The position numbers and the translations under genes are program-made. From positions 124,001-188,000 of the forward strand of contig CAYLRN010000002.1 of the NCBI GenBank assembly GCA_964386385.1: 64,000 nucleotides of DNA, in the 5' to 3' direction. Under the pieces are notes generated by a model. The model did no database searches, was not told where the DNA came from, and was given only the letters and a program-made list of their open reading frames with translations. Within the stretch, counting starts at the first letter, position 1. Each line of letters begins with the position of its first letter. Of this stretch, positions 51,418 through 58,551 are shown piece after piece. This DNA comes from RUG572 sp964386385. Its GTDB lineage: Bacteria > Verrucomicrobiota > Kiritimatiellia > RFP12 > UBA1067.

Positions 51418-52263
51418 ATGACGACGAACCCGCAGCCGCTGTTCGAGGTCGAAGACCTCCGCGTCGTCTACCGCCGCCCCGGCGAAAGGCCGGTGGAGGC
51501 GGTCCGCGGAGTGTCCTTCGACCTCCACGCAGGCGAAACGCTCGGAATCGTCGGCGAGTCCGGCAGCGGAAAGTCCACTATCGCCAAGGCGCTGATGCTC
51601 CTCCAGCCGATTGCCGGTGGAAAGGCGCTTTTCTGCGGACGCGACCTGGCGCGCCTCGCCACGTCCGAGCGCAGGGCGTACCGGCGCGACGTGCAGATGG
51701 TCTTCCAGGACGCCGTCGGCTCGCTCAACCCGCGCATGACGATACGCCAGGCCCTGGACGAGGCGCTGAAGGTGACGGCGGCCGGACGGCGCAACGGCGG
51801 CGAACGGCGGACGGCGGACGAGCTGCTGGACCTCGTCGGACTCTCCAAGGCCGTCCTCGACCAGTACCCCCGGGAGCTCTCCGGCGGACAGTGCCAGCGC
51901 GCCTCCTTCGCGCGCGCCCTCGCCGCCGGCCCCAAGGCGCTCATCGCCGACGAGCCCGTCTCCGCCCTCGACGTCTCCGTCCAGGCGCGAATACTGAACC
52001 TCCTCCGCGACCTGCGCAGAAACCTCAATCTCGCCGTGATGCTCATCGCGCACGACCTCGCCGTCGTGCGCAACGTCTGCGACCGCGTGTGCGTGATGCA
52101 CAGGGGCCTCTTCGAGGACGCGGGACCTGCCGAGGACGTCTTCGCGCATCCGAAAAGCGACTACACGAAGAGCCTTCTCGCCGCTGTCCCAGACGTCGCC
52201 CGCGAACTGGCGCGCCGGGCCGCCGCCAGTCCGCAGAAGACGGACGCCGCCCCCTCGCGCTAG
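51418..52263 (+). CDS. Oligopeptide-type ABC transporter ATP-binding protein (OppF/DppF-like)
   Basis: A 281-residue ATPase. The Walker A is GESGSGKST (about 46-54), the Q-loop MVFQDAVGSLNPRMT, the signature LSGGQCQRASFARALA, the Walker B LIADEPVSALD and the H-loop AHDLAV, followed by the short OppF-type C-terminal segment HPKSDYTKSLLAAVP. Partner permeases and binding protein are not adjacent. The only binding protein in the window is at 8511-10118. The ATG is one base after the GH stop, so it is co-translated with that glycosidase. The last 4 bp overlap the convergent gene 52260-54248. Confidence 0.92.
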   Translation: MTTNPQPLFEVEDLRVVYRRPGERPVEAVRGVSFDLHAGETLGIVGESGSGKSTIAKALMLLQPIAGGKALFCGRDLARLATSERRAYRRDVQMVFQDAVGSLNPRMTIRQALDEALKVTAAGRRNGGERRTADELLDLVGLSKAVLDQYPRELSGGQCQRASFARALAAGPKALIADEPVSALDVSVQARILNLLRDLRRNLNLAVMLIAHDLAVVRNVCDRVCVMHRGLFEDAGPAEDVFAHPKSDYTKSLLAAVPDVARELARRAAASPQKTDAAPSR

Positions 52264-54248
52264 CGCGCGATCTCCACGAGCGCCGGCTCGAGCGCGGCAA
52301 GCGAAAGCGCGACGCGCCCCGCCTCGACCTTCGGCTTCGGGCCGAAGACCGGCGATGCGGCGGCAGTCTTCCCGATTCCGTCCAGCTCCACGTCCAGAGC
52401 CTCGCCGTATCCGTTCACGACAAGGACGTACATCCTTCCGTCCTTCCGCCAGGCGCGGCAGGAAACCATGTCCTCCGCATCTGCCGCTTCGTCGGAGCCG
52501 ACTGCGCGATGCTTCGCTGATACCGGCGTCTCGCACGGCTCTGAAAGCAGAATCGGGAAGCAGTCGCGGATTTCACGTCCGACGCGGCAGCATTCGTCCC
52601 AGCGCTGTTCGAACGGAGCGCCGGCGGTAGGCTTCGAGAGGTCGAAGAACGAGTAGAGGACGAGTCCGTTCGCGCCATTGGCAATGCACTGCCAGCACAT
52701 CGAGCGCAGTTCCGCCTCCGTCGGCGGCCGGGTCTTCGAGCGCTCCGCCGGGTCCTTCCGGTAGCATCCCCAGCTGAACGCCTGCGGCACCTGCCAGAAC
52801 GGCTTGCAGCCTAACGTGCCGCGCGCCGTGGCGCGCGTCCACGTCGTCGCCATCGAGGCGGGATGCGCCGGAATCGGATAGGGGTCGGTGCCGACGACGT
52901 CGAACGTGGGCATGTATTCGGCGATCTGGCTGAACTGGTAGAGGACGACCCATCCTGGGCGGCCGGGGTCGAGCCGTTCCATCAGGTCGCGCCGGGCCGT
53001 GAGGCGGTCCAGCATCGTGAGCGGCATTTCGTCGTTGAGATACCAGGCGAGCAGCGCCGGGTGGTCCTTGAACCGGGCGACGCGGTCTGAGATGTAGGCG
53101 AGCTCGTCGGCCTCGGAGTCCACCCCCTTCGGCGCCCAGCGCGTTCCGGAATAGACGTCCTTCACGCTGTAGATCACCTTCAGATTCTTCTCGTGGCAAT
53201 AGTCGAGCAGTTCCCGCCTGTTCGGCGAGCCGTACGGCATGAGGCAGTTGAACGGCCCCTGCGCGTAGACGTCGATGCGGTTGGAGACGATTGAGTGCCA
53301 GTACATTCCAAGCGGGAAGAACGGCCTGCCGTCCACGATCGCGCGGCCATGCCTGTCGAACCACGTCTTCCATTCGGCCGGACGCGAATCGACCCGCGTG
53401 AACCTGATCTTCTGCGCGCCGACGATCTTCCCTCCGGACGTCTCAAGCTCTGCTAAGACCTCCTGCTCTCCACTTTTCAGTTCGGCAAGCGGCAGCGTCA
53501 GCTCGTCGCCCGCGGCGTTCATTCCCTTGCGGCGACGGACCGCGCCGGCGGCGTCTCGGTAGCGGAACCAGACCGTCGCGCCGCCATGCCATTCGACCTC
53601 GTTGGGATTCACCACGGCCTTGAACGTGACATCCCCGTCTTCAAGGACGCCGACATTGCGGTACGCGGTGGAGAACAGCCCGGACAGCGGAGCCGGATGG
53701 AACTCTTTGACCGACACGTCGTCGAACCACGCCTTCCCGCGCATTCCCTTTCGCACGTACGGGCTTACGCGGAACGTCGCCGCGTTCGCTGGAATCGCAG
53801 GGGTGCGTCCGCGGACAAGCGTCCAGTCCTTCGTCCCCTTAACGCCCGATGCGTACGCGCCGCCAAGCCATTTGCCGTTCTTTCCGTTCCACTCGATGCA
53901 GATCGTGGCGCCGGACTCGTCGCCCCGAAGGTCATCGGTCTTCACCCACACCTCGTACTCGTACGACCTTCCAGCCTTCAGCTCTATGCGCTGGCCGGGG
54001 AAGGAATAGAAGCGCGGGTCGTCGTTCTCGTAGCAGAGCGCACGCGTGCCGCTGCGCCCGGCGCCGTCGCGGTAGACGTACTTCGCGCCGACTGCGTTCC
54101 AGCCGACCGTCTTCCCGTCCCGCACGTCGTCGAATCCGCCGTTGCGGACGATCGGGCCGCCGTCGGCGCCCGCCGCCGCCAAGGCGCCGACCGCCGCGAT
54201 AAGCGAAATGCATTCTCCCGCTCCATGAAATGAAAGCGCTGACTTCAT
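52260..54248 (-). CDS. Secreted carbohydrate-binding, TIM-barrel glycosidase-like protein
   Basis: A 662-residue exported protein. After a signal region (about 1-27) comes a CBM_4_9-like domain (about 30-185; IVRNGGFDDVRDGKTVGWN, RSYEYEVWVKTDDLRG, MRGKAWFDDVSVKEF). An Ig-like region follows (about 190-300), then a TIM barrel (about 305-570), with VDGRPFFPLGMYWHS, LLAWYLNDEMPLTMLD, DVVGTDPYPIPAHP and GANGLVLYSFFDL. The Glu in YLNDEMP is the likely acid/base. The C-terminal strand region matches glycosidase tail domains. The family is not assigned with certainty. The upstream TATAAT is at 54283-54288 and AAAGGAG precedes the ATG. Confidence 0.8.
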   Translation of the reverse strand: MKSALSFHGAGECISLIAAVGALAAAGADGGPIVRNGGFDDVRDGKTVGWNAVGAKYVYRDGAGRSGTRALCYENDDPRFYSFPGQRIELKAGRSYEYEVWVKTDDLRGDESGATICIEWNGKNGKWLGGAYASGVKGTKDWTLVRGRTPAIPANAATFRVSPYVRKGMRGKAWFDDVSVKEFHPAPLSGLFSTAYRNVGVLEDGDVTFKAVVNPNEVEWHGGATVWFRYRDAAGAVRRRKGMNAAGDELTLPLAELKSGEQEVLAELETSGGKIVGAQKIRFTRVDSRPAEWKTWFDRHGRAIVDGRPFFPLGMYWHSIVSNRIDVYAQGPFNCLMPYGSPNRRELLDYCHEKNLKVIYSVKDVYSGTRWAPKGVDSEADELAYISDRVARFKDHPALLAWYLNDEMPLTMLDRLTARRDLMERLDPGRPGWVVLYQFSQIAEYMPTFDVVGTDPYPIPAHPASMATTWTRATARGTLGCKPFWQVPQAFSWGCYRKDPAERSKTRPPTEAELRSMCWQCIANGANGLVLYSFFDLSKPTAGAPFEQRWDECCRVGREIRDCFPILLSEPCETPVSAKHRAVGSDEAADAEDMVSCRAWRKDGRMYVLVVNGYGEALDVELDGIGKTAAASPVFGPKPKVEAGRVALSLAALEPALVEIAR

Positions 54249-54282
54249 GAATCTCTCCTTTGCTGCGTTTCAGACGCACACC

Positions 54283-54288
54283 ATTATA
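54283..54288 (-). promoter_or_regulatory. -10 box for the CBM-glycosidase gene
   Basis: The minus strand shows GGA-TATAAT-GG, 34 nt before the ATG at 54248. There is no strong -35; TTCCGC lies 17 nt upstream. Confidence 0.5.
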
Positions 54289-54312
54289 TCCGTTTTCACG
54301 TGCCCGCGGAAG

Positions 54313-54532
54313 ATTAAGCGGTTAAGTGGTTAAGTCTCCCGTGGCCGGTGTTTTACCGGCAGGGCGGACGTCCCGCCCCGCCGCATCCGTCTGCGCATCG
54401 GTAGGGCGCGACGTCCCGTCGCGCCGCTGCGGGAGGGACGCGCTCCCGCGCGTCCGCCGACGCATGGTTTCGGTCGCGCAGGAGCGCGACCCTCCCGGCG
54501 GCGGCGCAAACTTAACCGCTCAATCACTTGAC
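54313..54532. repeat. Mosaic repeat element G, octamer-framed
   Basis: The left arm is TTAAGCGG, TTAAGTGG, TTAAGTCT (54313-54336). The right arm is inverted TTAACCGC, TCAATCAC, TTGACC (54511-54532). Between them are GGGCGGACGTCCCGCCCCGCC, GGTAGGGCGCGACG/CGTCGCGCC, GGGAGGGACGCGC and GGTCGCGCAGGAGCGCGACC palindromes. The following 54533-54712 holds no credible gene; it has a small direct repeat TGGAAGACG at about 54670. Confidence 0.86.
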
Positions 54533-54712
54533 CTCCATGCGCCCGTCGCATCACGCGCTCTCGCGAACAGGCCGTGGACGCCCTGCGCGAAAACCCCGGC
54601 AAGGCGTCCGAACGGCCGCGAATGAAAACGACGAGGCGCGGCGGCCCGGAAGGGCCAGCCGCGCCGACGATGGAAGACGTGGAAGACGCGAAAATGGATT
54701 TCCCCGGCAGAG

Positions 54713-56770
54713 CTATTTCTTCAGTTCCGCGATCAGGTCGTCGACGCCGCCGCGACGGCAGGCAACGCCCTTCCGGCGGCAGATCTCCTCGAACTTCACG
54801 CAGAACATCGCCGCGTGCGTCGGGTCTGCCGGCAGCTCTCCCGCCTTCGGCAGCGGCGGACACGTGTAGAAGAACGCAGGCGCGCGCGACGGCGTGGCGG
54901 CGCGGAGAAGCGCGGCCGGGGAGAACTTCTCGATCCACGGCAGACACTCCGCGCGATTGGCGAGCCAGTCGTCGAAGCTCTGATAGCCGAACGCATGGGC
55001 TCCGTAGCGCGAGTTCGGAATCCACTCGCGCATTTCCTTCGGGTCGATGGACGTCTGCGGGCTGTTCGCCAGCACGGCGCGGATTCCGAGCGCGTTGTCG
55101 CCCGAAAGCGACGCATAGAGCGACGAGCAGGCGCCCGCGCTTCCGCCCGTGAGGCCGATACGCGACGGGTCCACGTTCCACTCCTTCGCCTTCGACTGCA
55201 TGAGCCGGATTGCGGCCACGGCGTCGTCGAGGCTCGCCTTCACGGGCGGCTTGATCCCGGCGTCGTTCGCGTCGTGGACCATGCGGTACTCCACCGTGGC
55301 GAGCGCGACGCCGGCGGCGCGACATTTGGGCAGAAGGCCGAACAGGGAAGTCTCCATGCGGTCGCCGTCCGACCAGCCGCCGCCGTGAATCAGCATTACG
55401 ACGGGCGCGGGTCTGCCGCCAGCCGCCGCGGCGTCCGGCAGCCACACGTCCATGCGCTGGCGCAGATGCGGACCGTACGCCACGTCCTCGTGCGTGGGCG
55501 CGTCGATCGCGTAGGCGCGGCCGTTGGACGCCTTCGGGTCCCACCAATGCTTCATGGCGCAGAAGACGAACTTGTCCGCCGGGCTGCGTCCGAACGTGCG
55601 GGCGATGGCGCGGAGATAGGCGTCGCTCTGTCGGACAGTCGGCAGCAGATAGCTTCCCTCCGTGTATTCGTTCCAGGCGTTGATGTAGACGATCCCGGGC
55701 TTCTTCGGGTCGTTCAGCGCGGCGGCCTTCGCGTCGCGCAGATATTTCTCGAACGTCGCCGGCGCGTTGTTCGTAAACGACGCGCAGTAGGGATACTGGT
55801 ATTCCTTCGCCCACGGAAACGCCACGTCGTTGCGGCAGCGAGGCGTCACGTTCCAGCCCATCGGGACGATGGGGATGTACGGCAGGGAGGCGTCGCGCCG
55901 CTTCGCCCAGTGCTTCTGGAGAGGGCCGTCGAGCTCGCCGTAGTCGAAGAGGCGTTCGCCGGCGGCGTAGCGGCGACCGTAGTCGGGAAGGCGCCAGGGG
56001 CCGAAGCCGTAGTCGGTGATAGAATCAAGTCCGAGGTCCTTCGCCCGCGCGGCAAGTCGGTCGTCGGCGTTCTGTCCGTTCAGGTGGAGTTCGCCCAGGC
56101 CGGCGGCGCGTACCCGGCGGCGCGCCTCGTCCATGGCACGGCGGACTTTCGCGTCGTCGCCGCCCCAGGTCTTCCAGAGGTAGGGAAGGTTGAAGATCGA
56201 GAAGAAGAGCCTGCCGTCCTTGCGGTAGTACTCCGGCCGGTTGAAGTAGCGGGCTATCGCGTAGTCGATCAGTCCGAGAAACTCCTCCGGCGTATGGGCG
56301 AGGCTCATGAGCGGGACGCGCTTGGCCGTCGGGTCGGGGCGGAACTGGTTGAAGCGCTCGTGGTAGCACCACATGAGGGCGAACTTCATCTTGCCGCGGT
56401 TCTTCGCCTTGAGGAAGCCCTGTTCGATGGACTCCTGCTGCGTGACCTGTCCGTTGTAGTAGTAGAAGTCCCAGAGGAAGACGTCGATGCCGGCGTTGGA
56501 TGCGAGTTCGATCTCGGTCTCCACGTCTGCGGGGGCCTGTCCGTCAAGGTAGCCCGGAAGCGGCTTGATCCGCTGGTGGCCGGGAAAGCGCACGGCGGCG
56601 TCCTTCACGAACTCCCATTCCGTCCATCCTGGCTTGAACCATTCGTTCGCCTTCGGATAGTTGTGCCAGTGCGGATAGTAGACCGCCATGACCTCGACGT
56701 CCTTCGCGAACGCGGCGAGGCCCGCAAGCAGCCCCAGCAGCATCGCTGCGTGTCTGATTCTAGACTTCAT
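54713..56770 (-). CDS. Secreted GH99/WbsX-like domain fused to an alpha/beta-hydrolase esterase
   Basis: A 685-residue two-enzyme fusion. The signal peptide (about 1-22) starts at ATG 56770, behind AAAGGAAAAAG. The N-terminal about 400 residues match the glycosyltransferase-WbsX/GH99-like family: VMAVYYPHWHNYPKANEWF, GWTEWEFVKDAAVRFPGH, ASNAGIDVFLWDFYYYNG, ERFNQFRPD and VYINAWNEYTEGSYLLPT. The C-terminal about 270 residues are an alpha/beta hydrolase with oxyanion motif VVMLIHGGGWSDGD and nucleophile GLTGGSAGACSSL, typical of acetyl or feruloyl esterases. The fusion suggests removal of acyl groups and cleavage of the same decorated glycan. The substrate is unknown. Confidence 0.85.
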   Translation of the reverse strand: MKSRIRHAAMLLGLLAGLAAFAKDVEVMAVYYPHWHNYPKANEWFKPGWTEWEFVKDAAVRFPGHQRIKPLPGYLDGQAPADVETEIELASNAGIDVFLWDFYYYNGQVTQQESIEQGFLKAKNRGKMKFALMWCYHERFNQFRPDPTAKRVPLMSLAHTPEEFLGLIDYAIARYFNRPEYYRKDGRLFFSIFNLPYLWKTWGGDDAKVRRAMDEARRRVRAAGLGELHLNGQNADDRLAARAKDLGLDSITDYGFGPWRLPDYGRRYAAGERLFDYGELDGPLQKHWAKRRDASLPYIPIVPMGWNVTPRCRNDVAFPWAKEYQYPYCASFTNNAPATFEKYLRDAKAAALNDPKKPGIVYINAWNEYTEGSYLLPTVRQSDAYLRAIARTFGRSPADKFVFCAMKHWWDPKASNGRAYAIDAPTHEDVAYGPHLRQRMDVWLPDAAAAGGRPAPVVMLIHGGGWSDGDRMETSLFGLLPKCRAAGVALATVEYRMVHDANDAGIKPPVKASLDDAVAAIRLMQSKAKEWNVDPSRIGLTGGSAGACSSLYASLSGDNALGIRAVLANSPQTSIDPKEMREWIPNSRYGAHAFGYQSFDDWLANRAECLPWIEKFSPAALLRAATPSRAPAFFYTCPPLPKAGELPADPTHAAMFCVKFEEICRRKGVACRRGGVDDLIAELKK

Positions 56771-56872
56771 CGTTCTTTTTCCTTTCTTCTGGCGAAAGCA
56801 ATGCGGCGTCTGTGCGCCGTCCATGCCGTAGAGTGTATCAAATCCGCGGCGGAAACGCAGAGCCGGAGGGAG

Positions 56873-56960
56873 AGCGGGGTGGAGTTTTGCTCACGCGGAG
56901 AACGCGGAGGGCGCAGAGATTGTGGCGTTTTCGGGATGGCGCGTGTCCCCACGCGCCGTC
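56873..56960. repeat. Octamer-type patch ACGCGGAG and a stray palindrome
   Basis: TCACGCGGAGAACGCGGAGG then GCGCAGAG at 56891-56920 is a short degenerate octamer series. GGCGCGTGTCCCCACGCGCC at 56939-56958 is a palindrome shared with 40530. No gene is present in 56771-57103. Confidence 0.55.
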
Positions 56961-56996
56961 GCGGAAAATCGGACGGGCGACAGGGCGAGTGGGTGA

Positions 56997-57060
56997 GTTG
57001 GGAAAAATCACCGAAAAAGTTTGGGAAAAATCACCGAAAAAAGTTGGGAAAAATCACCGA
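56997..57060. repeat. Three-copy tandem array upstream of AAA_14 gene
   Basis: Units GTTGGGAAAAATCACCGAAA(AA) start at 56997, 57019 and 57043 (22 and 24 bp apart; the third copy is partial). The array ends 43 nt before the AAA_14 start codon. In position and A-tract/CGG content it parallels the arrays at 14537-14654 and 31335-31371. Confidence 0.8.
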
Positions 57061-57066
57061 ATTCCA

Positions 57067-57095
57067 TTGCCGAAAACCGCCTTATGCAGTATAAT
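57067..57095 (+). promoter_or_regulatory. Promoter of the AAA_14 gene (near-leaderless)
   Basis: TTGCCG (57067-57072), 17-nt spacer, TATAAT (57090-57095). The ATG follows after 8 nt (TTCGTCTC), leaving no Shine-Dalgarno. Confidence 0.7.
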
Positions 57096-57103
57096 TTCGT
57101 CTC

Positions 57104-58378
57104 ATGAGACAATATCGTGCAAGAATAGCCGACTCGCTTCTGAGGCTGAAGCTTTCCGCCATGGGGGCAGTCCTGGTTGAAGGCGCGAAGTGGTGCGGCA
57201 AGACGACGACCTGTGAGCAGCAGGCGCGAAGCGTCCTCTACATGGCCGATCCACAGACGCGAAAGCAGAATCTCAAGCTCGCGGAACTTGACATCCACGC
57301 CTTGTTGAAAGGGAGCAGCCCGCGTCTGATAGACGAGTGGCAGGTGGCGCCGCAGTTCTGGGACGCAGTTCGCTTTACGGTCGACCACGCGGATGGCGAA
57401 GGGCTGTTCATTTTGACCGGAAGTTCCGTGCCGCCGAAATCGGATGCGATGTTCCACAGCGGAACTGGGCGCTTCGCCCGTCTCAAGATGCGGCCTATGA
57501 GCCTTTGGGAATCCGGGGAGTCGTCTGGCGAGGTGTCGCTTCAAGCGTTGTTTTCAGGGAAGCCGTTCACCGCATCGCCGTCCATGTCGCGTTCGCTGGA
57601 GGAGACGGCGTTTCTTGTGTGCCGGGGAGGCTGGCCGCAGTCCGTTGGACGATCGGGAGAGCGTGGACTGATTGTGGCGCGGGAATATTTCGACGGACTG
57701 GTGGAAAGCGACGTCATGCGGGTTGACGAGACGATGCGCAATCCCGACCGAATGCGCCGGGTCTTGCGCTCATGTGCGCGTCTTCAGGGAACACAGGCGA
57801 ATCTTGCGGCGATGCGCAAGGACCTGATGGCGAACGACGTGCGAAGTCTGGACGAGGAGACGATCAAATCCTACTTGCAGACGCTCAAACGCCTTTTCGT
57901 CATCGAGGACATGACCGCATGGTGTCCCAATCTGCGCACAAGGGGTTCCATACGGACTACGGACACGCATTATTTTGTCGACCCTTCCATTGCGGCCGCC
58001 GCGATGGGAATCGGGCCAGGAGATCTGATGAACGACCTTCAGTCGTTTGGATTCTTTTTTGAATCGATGGCCGTTCGCGACCTTCGCGTCTACATGGACG
58101 CCCAGCGCGGACGAGTTGAGCGCTATCACGACAAGACCGGGCTTGAATGCGACGCCGTTCTGCATACGCCCGATGGAAGGTATGGATTTGTGGAGATCAA
58201 GCTCGGCGGCGAAACGCTTGTAAACGAGGGCGTGGCAACGTTGAACAAACTGGCGACGCTCGTGCGAGGTAAAGGCGGAATCGAGCCGGCATTCCTGATG
58301 GTTCTGACTGCGACGGGAGATTTCGCCTATCGTGACGGCGACGCGATCGTCTGCCCGCTGTCCTGTCTGCGCGACTAG
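57104..58378 (+). CDS. AAA_14 / DUF4143 ATPase
   Basis: A 424-residue ATPase. The N-terminus MRQYRARIADSLLRLKLSAM leads into the Walker A VEGAKWCGKTTT (about 25-36). The Walker B region is SPRLIDEWQVAPQFWDAV, followed by LFILTGSSVPP. The DUF4143 half shows RRVLRSCARLQGTQANLAAM, TIKSYLQTLKRLFVIEDM, HYFVDPSIAAAAMGI, GFFFESMAVRDLRVYMDA and the nuclease-like block RYGFVEIKLGGETLVNEG. The remnant at 31410-31514 belongs to the same subfamily. The function of the family is unknown. It has a strong near-leaderless promoter and an upstream tandem array. Confidence 0.9.
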   Translation: MRQYRARIADSLLRLKLSAMGAVLVEGAKWCGKTTTCEQQARSVLYMADPQTRKQNLKLAELDIHALLKGSSPRLIDEWQVAPQFWDAVRFTVDHADGEGLFILTGSSVPPKSDAMFHSGTGRFARLKMRPMSLWESGESSGEVSLQALFSGKPFTASPSMSRSLEETAFLVCRGGWPQSVGRSGERGLIVAREYFDGLVESDVMRVDETMRNPDRMRRVLRSCARLQGTQANLAAMRKDLMANDVRSLDEETIKSYLQTLKRLFVIEDMTAWCPNLRTRGSIRTTDTHYFVDPSIAAAAMGIGPGDLMNDLQSFGFFFESMAVRDLRVYMDAQRGRVERYHDKTGLECDAVLHTPDGRYGFVEIKLGGETLVNEGVATLNKLATLVRGKGGIEPAFLMVLTATGDFAYRDGDAIVCPLSCLRD

Positions 58379-58395
58379 TGCCGGAAATCCAGAGG

Positions 58396-58505
58396 CATCG
58401 GCGGCGGGGCGGGACGCCCCATCGGGGAGGGTCGCGCTCCTGCGCGACCGAAACATGAACCTCCAAGCGGCGGCGGACGCGCAGGAGCGCGTCCCTCCCG
58501 TCGGC
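58396..58505. repeat. Mosaic-repeat palindromes without octamers (element H)
   Basis: GGCGGGGCGGGACGCCCC, GGGTCGCGCTCCTGCGCGACC and GGACGCGCAGGAGCGCGTCC palindromes lie between the AAA_14 stop and the SNF2 stop. They probably form the shared convergent terminator region. Confidence 0.75.
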
Positions 58506-58551
58506 GTTGTCCCATACGACCCAGGCGGGGATTTCGAGTGGGACGGGGCGA

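Noticed and set aside
48603..51419. A 938-codon open frame antisense to the GH gene
   Set aside because: It mirrors the glycosidase over its whole length, is rich in Arg/Val/Ala/Gly as expected from GC-rich antisense, and has no recognised motif. The plus-strand gene has a signal peptide and catalytic blocks.
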